Assembly: GCA_910890315.1 (NCBI GenBank)
Contig: CAJVGD010000001.1
Span: forward strand, 186,001 to 250,000
Direction: 5' to 3'
Source: Serendipita indica DSM 11827
Lineage: Eukaryota; Basidiomycota; Agaricomycetes; Sebacinales; Serendipitaceae
Length of the DNA stretch: 64,000 bases
Position 1 is the stretch's first letter. Each line of letters opens with the position of its first letter. Under the pieces are notes generated by a model. It was not told the origin of the DNA, did not search any database, and saw only the letters and a program-made list of their open reading frames with translations. A program made the position numbers and the translations under genes. Below, piece by piece: positions 11,007 to 22,729 of this stretch.

Positions 11007-14000
11007 ATGTGCATCGCGTTCGCGTGTTTGCTTTCAAATCTAATACTTATTTTGTTCATAGGGCATCGTTGGATAAGCTTGCAATACGCGGCATCCGGTC
11101 GTTTGACGACAAACGCATGGAGGTCATCCAGTTTTTTACACCTGTCACGGTCATAGTTGGTCAAAACGGTAGTGGAAAGACGGTAATCACTTAAATCTGC
11201 TCGTTGGCTCATCTCCTGACCTTGGGCCAGACCATCATTGAATGCTTAAAGTACGCAACAACCGGAGACCAGCCACCCAATACGCGTGGAGGCGCATTTG
11301 TTCATGATCCAAAGATGGCTGCTGAGAAAGAAGTCAAGGCTCAAGTAAGGCTTCGCTTCAAGGCCGCCAATGGGAATACCATGATGGTCACAAGGAATCT
11401 CTCCGTGACACAGAAGAAGACTACTGGCATGACAATGAAGACTTTAGAAGCTGTTCTCACTGCGCTACCAAAGGAAGGGGAACCTGAAGGCAAAGTAGAT
11501 TCGTTTTGCCACACTGTTTCGCCGTCGACTAAGGCCTGGTAGCGCCACACAATCTCTACTAGGTGCGCCGACATGGATGCAGAAATACCAAACCTCCTCG
11601 GCGTCTCAAAGGCTGTCCTCGATAATGTCATTTTTTGTCACCAAGAAGACTCTTATTGGCCATTATCGGAACCTTCAATCTTGAAGAAGAAGTTTGATGA
11701 AATCTTCGAGGCCTCCAAGTGCGGTTTCAGATCTCTTCATTTCTTACCTGACGGTTTGAAGATATACCAAAGCTTTGGACGCAATCAGAGCTATCCGGAA
11801 AGACCGAGTCGTGGAGCTAAAGTTGGATAACGAGCGACTCCAGGCAGCTGCTCGCGAGAAGACTCACGCTGATAAACTGCGTAACCGCATCGCTGATCTC
11901 AACGCGACTGTCACTGCCAAAGATTCGGAATACAACGAAGTTCATGACAAAGCTAGTGCGCTCGCGCATCAAAACAAGGAGTTTTACGAGAGGGCAACCC
12001 AATTTCGGGAGATATATCGCGAATACGAAGCCGCCCAGGAGAAGAGAGCCTACTTGGAGAAAACCCTGAAAGAGATCAACGAAAATCTCGAAAAGCTGGA
12101 TGGTAGGCAAGATAATTCGATTCTTGGCGGTTGCTCACACAATTAGGCACGGACGCAGAGCTTGAAGAGCGTCGAGCCAACTTTGATCAAGAGGTTCAAG
12201 TCCGAAAAATGACATGCGACCGCAAGGCCAGAGATCTGCGTGACGAAGAGGAACGCCTCAAGGACGTTCGTCGACTGCTCGGGGAGGAGCAGACACGATT
12301 AGGACAGCTCCAAGCCGAAAACAGGCTTACAATCGAAATTTACGCGAAGAGATAACTTTGTTCGAGAGCTTAGCGGGAAATATGGTATCAAGGGGTTCGA
12401 CAGCGATTCATTGGACCAGCGCCAGTGGTTAGACTTTCGCACCCGTATGGACGATCTCCATCGCCGCACTCTGTCTCAATTCGAGGCTATGCAGGTATTC
12501 GTGGCCTGTTTTTCCTCCAAGGATCAGCTAACCCTGTTTCAGGCTGAGGGTCGTGTCAAGGACAACGAATATAATGAAAACATCCGAAAGCTCCAAGCCG
12601 ACATTGCTAAAATCCAAGCGGAACGCGATAGTATGGCGAAACTAGTGGTATGAAATACTAACTTTCTCCATCTATCCCTCATTTCGCCCATAGAATGAAC
12701 GCCAGCACGCCGTCAAGGATGCCGAAGCACAAATTGATTCTATTCAAACCAAGAATTCCGAATTCAAAGGGGTCACAGGCGAGATTGAGCAGAAGATGAA
12801 GAGAATCCAGACTCTCCAGGAGGAATTAGATGCTAGTAATTACGACGCGCAACTCGAGCAAAAGTCGGCTGCCATTCATGATCTCAACCGTCATTACGAC
12901 CGCCTCAATGACGAACTGGCATCAAGCACCCTGCAGATGGAGAACCGAACTACACTATCCTTGCGTAGAGACGAGGCTCAGAAGTATGAACTGGAGATTC
13001 AAACAATGTGCGTTAACTCTTATACTGGTTGCTCGTTAACCCGACCCCTCCAGCTTCGAATCCATTTCAGGTCGCTTCCACCAGGCTGTGGGACGAAAGC
13101 CTCAGGTTGAAAGTATAGAGAGAGATATTGATAGGTCTATCTCGTGAGTTCCATTTTTCAATCATTTCATGTCTAACTATTGGACAGGGAAAAGGAACGC
13201 GAGATCAAGGACTTAGAGGTGGAAGTAAACGGATCCAGTCGCAGAGTTGCTCAGATCGAAAGCACGATCTCAACTCTGAAGAGTCGTCAGAAACAGCTCG
13301 AGGATGAAGCTAAGAGTCAGTGTTCCTACTGATTCTGTTCCCTTCTGACTTTCGTAGCTTTGGATAAGAAGCTTACATCTATACGGGGTGAACATCCATC
13401 AGTGAATGCGGGGCTAATTGATGCCCAGGAACAGCTCAACCTGTGTCAAGAGTAGGCCCCTCGTCTCCTCGCTTCGTTGTCACTTATCCAACTTACAGTG
13501 AGATAGCCAAGCATATAGATTCATCTCGGTGGTACAATGAAATTCTCAAGGCTGGTCGAACTCGCAAGCTTTGTACCAGTTGCAACCGTCCCATAACAGA
13601 TGACGAGATGGCAGCATTTGAACAGCACGTCAGTGAGGGAGAGGATAAGATTAGCTTTGGTTTAATATTCCTTTAGGTTTCAAATCTTCTGAAGAAGGAC
13701 TCATCCGCCAAACGGGCCGAGTTGGAAGACGAGCTCACACAGTGGCAAGCCGAACTCTCGCGTATGCAACTCGCCTTGCCACTTGAAGTCAATTGGGAGA
13801 AGATGAAGAAGACTGAAATCCCGAAGCTGATTCAAGAGCATACAAAATTGCAGGAAACCCTCAATGATGCCATCCTCGAGGCAACAGCCTGCACAGAGAA
13901 GCTTGACACGGCTAAGCTCAGTCTTAAAACACTCCAGTCGCTCAAGCAGCAAGTCAACAATATTGTCGGCGCTACGCAACGACGCGACATAGCCTTACAG

Positions 14001-15951
14001 CAAGTGAAAAACCTTGAGGAGACGCTTCGAGCTGGAGCGACCATGAAGTCTTTGGATGAGATTCAAGCAGAATTATCCACGATCCAGTCAAAGAGGTGAC
14101 GACTCGTTTCTCATTCGGTACTCCAAACTGACACTTCGCAGGCAAGGCATCGAAAGGGAGAGACAAATGCTGCAAAGTGATCGTGAACGTCACAGTAGCT
14201 CAATCAGGATTCTACAGACGGAGCTGTATCAGCTTCAAATACGAGAAAGGGAGCTTAGAACGGAGATCCAAGAAGGAAAACGTCTTGAGGAGCTGACTGC
14301 CACTTATACTGAAGAAATCAAGAAATCCAGGATGAAGATCAAGGTAGTATACTGAATTGAATAGGAGAGCACTCGTTTATTGTTCCCAGGACTTGGATGC
14401 GCAACTTGCTCGTGCAAATGAGCCAGTTGATGCGCTTGTGCGGGAACAAGAGAAGCATCACTCCCTTCACAAAGCTCGCGTCAACGAGGCACAAGAAGCC
14501 ATTCAAGCAATCAAGTCAGATTTAGACAGACTTGACCTGGCGGCTGGCACAATTGAGGAGTGAGTGACCAGTCTATTCCATTGCAGTCTCCTCAGATTTG
14601 TCTAGATACTTGAGGAACCAGGGTCCCCGCAATCTCAAGCGGTGCCAAGAGGCCGTTGTCGATCTTGAGGAAGCCATTCGGACGGGTATTCAAGACATCG
14701 AGGCTCTACGCGCCGAAGTCGGCAGGCTGACCAAAGAAGTGGCTTCTTCCTCATTAACGGCTTCAACATTAAAAGACAACCTCCGCGCCAGGGCGCTTGC
14801 GCGAGAAATTGCTCAGATAGACGCCCGAACCGCAGCATTGGACCTTGAAGAGGCGAGCCGGGCGCGTCAGCAATTTGACGAAAAGTACAATCGCGCGAAA
14901 GCGGCAGAAGACGATGCGTATCGACAGGTATTCCCATCATTTTTGCCGTAGTTTCATGACTGACGCTCGTGAAAAGTCTCAACGCCTTGTTGGCGAGCTC
15001 ACTTCCCTGCGCAATCAATTGACGGGTCTGGAGCGGGATATGCGAGAGTACAAGGATGCCAGTAGGAAATACACGGAACAGCTGATCAAGACCAAGGTAA
15101 ATGTCCTAATACGAGGATGGGAAATACTTAGAAGAGAAGATGGCAGACATGGTTAACAACGACCTCGAAAAGTATGCGAAGGCGCTCGACAGGTAAACCC
15201 GTCCTCTTTTCATACCTTCGACTCACAATATGAAAAGTGCCATCATGAAATACCACTCAGTGAAGATGGCTGAAGTCAATGACACGATGCGCTACCTGTG
15301 GAACCGTACCTACCAAGGCACCGGTATAAGGGATTTCTGACACAACAGCCCAGATCTGATCATTTCTAGATATCGACGGCATCAAAATCATCTCTGAAGG
15401 AGAGGGTGGCGGGTCAGGGCGACGAAATTACAACTACCGAGTGAGTGCTGGGTCCCTTTGGGAGATGAATTCTCACCATGATAGGTCGTGATGGTGAAGG
15501 ACCAAGTGGAGATGGATATGAGAGGACGCTGCTCAGCGGGTCAGAAAATGCTCGCTTCGATCATTATCCGTCTGGCTCTTTCGGATAGCTTTGGAGCAAA
15601 CTGCGGTGTCCTGGCTTTGGATGAGCCGACGAATGCACTCGATGTTGACAACATTGAGGCGCTAGCGCAGAGCTTGGTCGAGTACGTCGTGTGACGGAAC
15701 AGAATAGGCGACTGACTACCTCCTCATAGTATCATTCGAGAACGACGCACGCAGGCTAATTTCCAGCTCATTATCATTACACACGACGAGAACTTTCTAA
15801 GGAAACTGGGAGAGGCGTCTGTGATTGACTATTATTGGTACGTGGCGCGTACGTGTGCATCCGGAATAGCTAACCCGTTCCGATCGGTAGGCGTGTGTCA
15901 AGAGATGGTCGTCAGAAATCTACAGTCGAAAAGAATGCTATCAACTTGTAG
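11007..15951 (+). CDS. RAD50: RAD50, DNA double-strand-break repair ATPase (MRN complex)
   Basis: The product opens [20 protein letters not shown] and carries Walker [13 protein letters not shown] (joined across an intron near 11180-11232), the Rad50 Q-loop region [18 protein letters not shown], two very long coiled-coil arms around the zinc hook CTSC (nt ~13572-13583, [13 protein letters not shown]), the ABC signature [13 protein letters not shown] (~15527), Walker [14 protein letters not shown] (~15607) and THDENF. It ends KNAINL. Rad50 pairs with Mre11 and Nbs1/Xrs2 to tether and process broken DNA ends and telomeres. About 19 exons; full-length for the family (~1,300 residues). The start codon seems to be split: AT at 11007-11008, a 53-nt intron, then G at 11062, giving MASLDKL as in orthologs. 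Near nt 12347 the arm sequence passes from one frame to the next without an intron, suggesting an indel or sequencing error. Confidence 0.95.
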
Positions 15952-16252
15952 TGGCCGCCGGTGCTCCAGCCTCTACCTCCGACGCAGTCGCGGAGCTTCG
16001 TCGCAGCAGCCCGGTCACCCGATCGTAACCCTTTCTATAGTTCTTGTACCTATTATCATGTTTTCTTGTGACAAACTATCTAATTCATACCGTGCCCGCA
16101 ATTCGTCATTGCGCCGTACTCGGGGGTTTTAGTCTCGATTAAAAGCGTTGCTGAGATAATCTCCCGGCAGATGCCCAGCCCCTTACGCAGCGTATCCGAG
16201 AGCACAGTAACTTGGACCCAACTTCAATCTACATCTGACAATATAATCGTAA

Positions 16253-19200
16253 ATGCCTGCCGCGCACACACTCGCTCACGCGTGCGCAGAATGTAAACGG
16301 CTCAAGTACGTCGATTACTACGTCTAATCTGTCGCAGAGGAATGTGTAGTGGCCGTGATTCTGACGGACGGGCCCCCAGGCTAAAATGCGATAAAAATCA
16401 GCCGTGCGGTGCTTGTATTCGGAGAGGATGTCCACAGATTTGCCCAGACGGTCAACTCGTCGCTGGCAAGGGTACTCGGTGTGCAAGCTCCTTTCGCACC
16501 CTTTGTCTTACTGACCAAACGGTTTGATGCTACACGATAGGTTTATTCTCAGCAACACCAAGGAGCTCCATGAAGAAATTGATAGTTTACGCAAGCGCGT
16601 TCGAGAGCTTGAGACCGCACTCAGCGAGCTGCAATCCCAAGTCACGCCCGAACCTCATCCCCTACTCCAGCAATCACTCAAGCTCGTTTCCGAGAAGCTC
16701 GCTCCAGTTGATTCTGCAGTCAAGGTTGAGCCGGAGGATGAGGTAAGCCCGCCGTGTACAGGATTAGGGCCAGCCTCTGACACACCTTGACTTGTCAGAG
16801 CCTCATCGACACGTTTGGAACCTTGACACTGGAAGCCAATGGCCAGACGGTATGGTACGAGGTCGTATCTCTCCGTCAACGCCTGACTCACGAATTCAAT
16901 AGGTATGGCCCACATGCCGGTTCCGAGTTCTTCATCCCCGTAAGCATGACAGCTGCTGATAAATCCCTCAACTTATTCATTCCGCAGAGGGGTGACCCTT
17001 TGCCATCATCTATTGAGGCGCCTAGCCCCCTTCCGGTCGATCTCATGATTTTAAGCAAAACCTTCCCATTCAAGACCGTTACTCAGATCGAGGCCGAGGA
17101 GATTATTAGGAAGGAGATTCGATCTCATCTGCCTGCCGAGAACGTCGCCTACGATTCGTGCTACACTTATCATTCAAGGCTGGCTTGGTCGTGCGTCTTT
17201 ACAAATTTTCTTTTCCGAAACTAATGCAGATGGAAGTACACTTCCAAACATCTGGGACGAGTTCCTCGAGACGGTGTTCCGACCAGTCTACACTGTCGGA
17301 GGCTCTCCTGATGATCAACAAGTCGGATTGCTCTTCCTAGTTATGGCTATATCAGTCATTATGGATCCAAAGCAGCCCCTCAATCATCCAGACGCGTCTC
17401 GCTTCTATCATCTGTCAAAGATCTCCATGGGCTTGGGCGAGGTGCGTGAAAGAGTCACCACCAAATCTTGCTTACATGCCCCTAGGATATATTCCAGTCA
17501 AGGTCACTGTTAACGATACAGTATCTTGTACGTGAGCTTGTTCAAAATTTTCCGTTTTCTTACTCTCCCAGCAATTATTGGCTGTGTTCTATGGTGTTCA
17601 AGGGGATCCTAGCGGTCCGAACAAGAGCTGTAAGTTTAGGTATCCTACTGCTTGTCCATCTTCATCTCCTTATAGGGTTAGCAACGAGCATAGCTATTCG
17701 ACTCGCGCAAATGGTGAGTAGTGGCAGACTATGGTGACTAGTCTTATATTTCCCAGGCGGGGCTTCATCGAGATAATCCTCAATGGCGTTTGAATCCCGC
17801 AGAAGCCGAGAAGCGACGTAGGACCTGGTGGGAGCTCATCTCATTTGAGACTGCTCAAGCTTTTGCAATGGGGCGTCCGCGGGCAATTAACGTCGCACAC
17901 TTTGACGCAAAGATGCCGCATGATCCAGAGGATGATGGAAAGAGACCATCATGTACGAGTTTACTACCTTACAGTCCTGACCCAATCATTGACATTATTC
18001 ACAGTCAATCGAATTAAGTTTCGCTGGATCGCTACCGGGTTGGGGACTATTTTGGATGAAGCATTCGCCGTCAAGCCACCATCCTACGCCAGAATACTCA
18101 AGTAAGCAGATTTATCTGCACAGGGATTCTCTAAACTCTGTCCTAGAATTGACAAGGAAATACGCGATTGGCCGCTAGATAGCGTTCCGGCTGTGGACGA
18201 TCTTCAGATGCAGCTTCCAGAGGAAACCAATCGCAAGTTTATGGTCATCCTCATGCGTTCCTTTGCTACGACCGGTCTACGTGAAATCGGTATTTTGCTT
18301 CTTTTGTTACAGGTCGTAACGGTGCTGACGCCCTGAAAGTGTTGATGTATATGCATCGGCGATACTTCGTCGAGGCGTTGAGTCGCTTCCCAAACGAGCC
18401 TTTGCGCAGCAAATATGCAATGAGCGTTCTTGCTGTGCATCGCAGCGCAGTCTTGCTGTTGCAGGGCATCCAACGGTTGGACAGCTTAATTGGACAATTC
18501 CTGCCAAGGATATTCTTCATATGGCTTCATGGCTTGTGAGTCTAAATTTCTGATCTGGACCCTATTGACCCGCCCTAGATCTGCTTATGTGTGTAACAAA
18601 CGATGTAAAACACCGTGTGCTCACCTTTTTCAGATATGCCTCTGTGCTTTGGTTATCAAGAGCCCAGGATGTTCCCTTGCCAAGTCGTGTATCGTGGAGA
18701 TTGACCGAACGAAGGACCTCTTCGCTCGCGTCACCTCCTACCGACTGGCACACGCACAAGCAAGTCGAGGTTTCCACACTTGACTAAAACTGACAATCTA
18801 CCTAGCCAATTATCAGTAAACTATACGATCAAGCCCACTTGGCGATGGCAATGCGCAATGAAGGCAAATGGCCCGTCGATGCCAGGGATTGCTCAAGTGC
18901 AGATGGTGATGTGGATGTGATGCGCTTTGCAGGTCGTCCAGGATTCATATCAAGAACGGAGCCAGGCAGGGAACGAGAGTCACAAGATAACACGTCTGCC
19001 AACACCCCGATACCGGTTCTGGCGGATCTCCACCAAACGTCGCACATCATTTACTCACAGAGTATATGAAGCGATTCCAAGGTGAATCAGACTCTGAAGA
19101 TGGAGATGCGAGCTCCAGGGCGGGGTCATCTCACCTGCTGGGCTTCCCTCCCGAGCAAACCATGTTCCCGCCGTTGATGGGAGGTGATCTCACATGTGAT

Positions 19201-19551
19201 ATCCAGCCGAATGGACCCTTGACCCCCAACGACATGTTCCCGTCTCTCCACCGTCCACCTTCGACGACATCTAGTTCAAATATGGTCAACTCGGCTACGC
19301 CGAGCTTTGGACAATTCTCGCCAGAAAAATCGGGCATGTTCGAGTGGCTAGGGGGGGCTGCTGCGCCGTTCCAAGGCCAAATTGATCCTACCACTCTTGC
19401 ATCGGCGCCATCGTTGCCGTACTTCAATATGCCCTATGGGTTTGATGGTATGGCGCAGTTTGATGGCACAGCGCAGACTACCTCAGACGAGGCATGGGAG
19501 GCTTTTCTAACCGGACTACAAGTCGTACCTACTTCCAACGTACAGTTTTAG
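16253..19551 (+). CDS. Zn(II)2Cys6 fungal transcription factor (TF2), paralog of TF1
   Basis: Starts MPAAHTLAHACAECKRLK; after an intron the zinc cluster continues LKCDKNQPCGACIRRGCPQI then C, with the six cysteines of a Gal4-type DNA-binding domain. A leucine-spaced coiled coil (HEEIDSLRKRVRELETALSE) follows, then SEFFIP, the fungal_trans domain with RRRTWWELISFETAQAFAMG and RPRAINVAHFD (~nt 17820-17900), and a Pro/Ser-rich C terminus ending TGLQVVPTSNVQF. About a dozen introns of 45-60 nt. It lies 300 bp behind RAD50 on the same strand. The reading frame changes near nt 18990-19050: the frame used upstream stops at 19069, while the C-terminal 160 residues lie in another frame; either an odd intron or an indel explains this. 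A fragment of the same C terminus is repeated downstream at 20008-20186. Targets are unknown. Confidence 0.85.
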
Positions 19552-19589
19552 TTGTCACGAAATGCGGTTCGTTAGGTAATGGCAGTTTG

Positions 19590-20186
19590 TTTGTCATAAT
19601 GACTCTTTTCAGGCAGGCCATCGAAGGGAGAGATACATGTTGCTCAGTCTCAGTATCTCGATTCGGATTATATAGAAGACACTATTTCAGCCTCAATTGC
19701 AAGAAAGGGAACTCAGAATGGGGAAGGCGTCTTGGGCCTACGGCCACCTGTGCAGGGGATCCCAGAAAGCAATACGAAGATCAAGTAATTTATTGGATTG
19801 ACTTTGAGGGCGCTCTTTGACTGTAGGGGCTGGAAGCACTACTTGGTGGTACAAATGAGCCAGTTGGATGCGCCTCCAAGTCGTAGCGTTTCGTTCGCAG
19901 CAGCCAATCGTAACCTTGTCAATAATTCCTGTACTTATATCCATGTTTCCTCGCGCCAAACTATCTAATTGATACCGTGCCCGCGAGTCACCGTGGCGTC
20001 GCAAGTCAAGGTCAGTTCGATACCACCACGCTTGGATCAGCACCATCGTTTTCATACATCAATATCCCCTGCGGTTTTGATGGTATGGCGCGGTTTGACG
20101 GCACAGCGCAGTCTACCTCAGACGGGGCATGGGATGCCTTTCTTACGGGACTCCAGGCCGCGCCTGATGCGAATGCATCGTTTTAA
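19590..20186 (+). pseudogene. Collapsed duplicate of RAD50 3' part plus TF2 3' end
   Basis: Three blocks here match, in the same order, three separate parts of the upstream locus. Nt ~19590-19870 resembles the RAD50 coiled-coil exons at ~14120-14435 (shared words such as GCATCGAAAGGGAGAGA-like and CAAATGAGCCAGTTG). Nt ~19873-20000 resembles the sequence just behind the RAD50 stop at ~15976-16118 (shared AAACTATCTAATT and ATACCGTGCCCGC). Nt 20008-20186 resembles the last 180 bp of TF2 and still reads FDGMARFDGTAQSTSDGAWD, against FDGMAQFDGTAQTTSDEAWE in TF2, followed by a stop. The likeliest history is a tandem duplication of the RAD50-TF2 stretch followed by large internal deletions and point decay. 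No start codon and no complete domain remain, so it is scored as a pseudogene fragment. Confidence 0.85.
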
Positions 20187-20256
20187 GTATCATGATATAT
20201 ACTACGATAGTCTTCTATTCGCGTCTTGTGGATTACTCTACCGATAGATAGTATAA

Positions 20257-21638
20257 TTATTGTGGCTTGTTGCCCTGCCAGTATTTCGCAATCTTACGAC
20301 CAGTATATCTTATGCTTGTTCCGACTCCTGCGGTGACCAACCCCTTTAAGGACTGAATAGTAGAGGAATAGCGCACGGTTTGGTTGACCTCTGTAAATGA
20401 AAAAGAGTGAACAAAACCGGGAAAATCGCAATGAAAAATTCATCATACCAGCCTCGATTATTTCTGGCAACGATGCATCGGCAGCAACGTGAGCCCAGTA
20501 GCCCGACTCGTCCGAATCTTTCGACGGAATTCCAGGTCGATTAGCGAACCGGATATCGATTCGATTCCTCAACTCGGAAGGAAGCTTGCGCACATGAGCC
20601 GCGCGCGTGAGCGGAGAACCGTCTTGTTTAATCGTAGTGGAGCCTTCTTGCCATTCGACGCCCGGCAGTCCGACAACCAACCGGTGGTAGAGATCTCTAA
20701 ACTGGGGCGTCTGCGCGTTGACAATATTTGAAATCTTGGATCGGTTCTCAAAGGGGAGCGCCATTCGTAGGTCGCCATTATACGAAAGGGCCGCAATGCG
20801 TTCGTAAAGCTGACGCTCTTCAAAGGTTTCCGGAAGCGTCAGAAGCGCGGTGCGTATTGCCGAGGTTAGGTTGACTTGTTGCGTCAGTCGCACTCGGGCA
20901 TCGTCCTTAATGATGCGGAGCGGCTTATGCATCCTGCCTGCGACGTAGAGCGAGTTCCAGGTCAGCAAGTCTGTGCATAGATTGTCTACTGATATTACGC
21001 CGTATTTAATGTTCTGCAAATAAATTTTTTTAGCATGGCGGTCGAAAGGTTTGCCGAACGTCTACGCACCACGCCGCATACGGGCACGAAGGGGTTGAAC
21101 CAAACGGCGGCTGGCCCCCAGTTCTGCACGCGTCCCACAAAGTCGCTACCCAATAGACGTGCATGGAGGGCGTAGTGAGATGGATTCTGCGCGAGATTGA
21201 TCGAGTGCCAGTGCTCTGGGTGTGAGACGGCAAAGATGAAGTCGAGCATGGGTTTCTTGTCTTTTCTAACTTGCTGCTGCCTTCTTGCTCGAATACACCT
21301 GATCCATAGGCGAATGCATATCGTATGGGCGAGTGGAATGTGCCTACAATCTCCTCGAGCAGCGCGCGGGTCGAGCTGGGTACCGAAAGCAGCTGGTTGC
21401 GGCCAAAATCCCTTGGAAGACGTAGAGGAATGCTGCTATTGCTCGTTGAGCCTGGTATGGATGGTGAAGACGACGTCGAGGGATCTGGCTTTCGCGGTGT
21501 CAGCGACGAACGGGCTTGGGGTCGCGCTGTTTGCGTGCGGGATTGCGGGGGAGGTGGAGATGAATCTGGAGACCGTGAAGAAACTGATTCTGTGCTTAAA
21601 TAGCGTGCAAGACGAGCCGTGCGTCGGGCAACGAGCAT
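20257..21638 (-). CDS. TAM41: TAM41, mitochondrial CDP-diacylglycerol synthase
   Basis: The minus-strand product starts MLVARRTARLARYLSTES, an Arg-rich, acid-free presequence typical of mitochondrial import. Then come IVGTFHSPIRYAFAYGSGVF, the nucleotidyltransferase core of the family, LDFIFAVSHPEHWHSINL, HYALHARLLGS, IKYGVISVDNLCTDLLTWN, LYVAGRMHKPLRII, and a C terminus SLKGLVTAGVGTSIRYTGRK. Tam41 makes CDP-diacylglycerol from phosphatidic acid and CTP on the matrix side of the inner membrane, the first step towards cardiolipin. A Ser/Pro/Thr-rich linker follows the presequence. Around nt 21248-21258 the frame changes between FEQ and the LDF block with no space for an intron, so a one-base indel or sequencing error is likely. 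Two introns (near 20400-20455 and 21003-21060) join in frame. Confidence 0.93.
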
Positions 21639-21777
21639 AACGAGGGCTGAGATGGTAATGGTCAAAGTTGTCTACAGCCGTGACCATCATTATTGCAAGA
21701 AGGGCGAGGAGCACGTAGAATACGCAGGAAATAATCAGCTCATTGTTGGGTTTTTAAATTGGGGAATCGTGTCGTCC

Positions 21778-22729
21778 ATGGCAGACCACGCAGCGCTCTT
21801 GAACGAGTACGAGGCCGTCAAGCGTGCCTACGAGGACATGGAAATAGTATGTCTGGGTGGTTTCTGTCTCTTCTACGATGCTGATGAATGTCCTGTAGGC
21901 GTACAAACGTGTGAGCCAACCGGTCGTCTCAACAAAACAGGCTAAAGGGCTGAGCCGTGCTGCAGCAAATGCAGCAAGTCTTGACAAACCCAGAACTCTC
22001 AAAGGTTAAAAAGGAGTTATGGAAGACCCGAGCTGCGTGCACAGACCTCACGGCCGAAAGAGAGTGGGTAAACGGTTTAGGGTGTCCAGAGCAGGGTTCT
22101 GATGCCGTTTTAGCCAACTGTTGGACCGCATCTCAGAGCTAGAAAACACATTGAGACAACGACCTGATCCGTCCATAACATCGAGACAGGGAAGTGATCG
22201 TGATGGACGACTCAAAGCGAGACTGCTTCCAGCCCTCAGAGAACCGTTATCCCTGGCCTATGATCCACTAGGATCGTCCCGACATTGTGGACCGGAAGCT
22301 GTTCACAGTCGAAACCAACGAGCCATGCAACTCGCGATGCATCCCGGCGACTCGCACGATACCGGTTTCACAAGAGTCGAAGCAGAACGCGAAATCATCA
22401 AGCTCCCGAAGCGATCTAGAACTTCTAAGCAACAGCAACAGCAGCCACAACAACAGCTTCTGCAAGCATCGACGACGACGGGCTCCGCCAATCCAGGGTC
22501 TCCGGCAGTGGGGTTCCCTGTGGAATCGACACCAGCGGCATCGTATCATCCCGTTGTGGACGCGGAGCTTGGGCATGTTTTGAGCGGAAGCGCTAGCAGC
22601 GGTGGGGAATCATTGGTGGCTCGTTCAGGAACCCGTATACGCATCAAACCAATAGTTGGGGCTGACAGGGAGGTTGTTGCATCCGCAGATAACGCCGCTG
22701 GGCCTGGCACTGTGACGGACCGCGAGTAA
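21778..22729 (+). CDS. Coiled-coil protein, shortened paralog of the FYR-domain gene
   Basis: Starts MADHAALLNEYEAVKRAYED; after two or three introns it continues QMQQVLTNPELSKVKKELWK, TAERDQLLDRISELENTLRQ, forming a coiled coil, then a Gln-rich run (CAA/CAG repeats at ~22430-22465) and ends shortly after SGTRIRIKP. The complete FYR gene at 27892-29766 has the same plan: coiled coil, RLIQRIHQLES at the same exon join, a disordered middle and SGTRIRLKP. This gene stops about 30 residues after that motif and lacks the FYRN/FYRC domains, so it is either a truncated copy or a derived regulator competing for coiled-coil partners. It shares a 139-bp divergent interval with TAM41. I cannot name a function. 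I found no further FYR-like coding sequence downstream before the next gene. Confidence 0.7.

Noticed and set aside
11009-11156. Short protein from the unspliced ATG at 11007
   Set aside because: It lies over the RAD50 exon in another frame and has no family features; treated as a by-product of an unspliced start.
19969-20186. Independent small gene ending in FDGTAQSTSDGAWD
   Set aside because: It matches the TF2 C terminus, lacks a proper start, and sits in a relic with RAD50 pieces; better read as a pseudogene fragment.
22425-22470. CAA/CAG repeat as a satellite
   Set aside because: It is an imperfect Gln-coding run inside a coding exon, common in fungal proteins.
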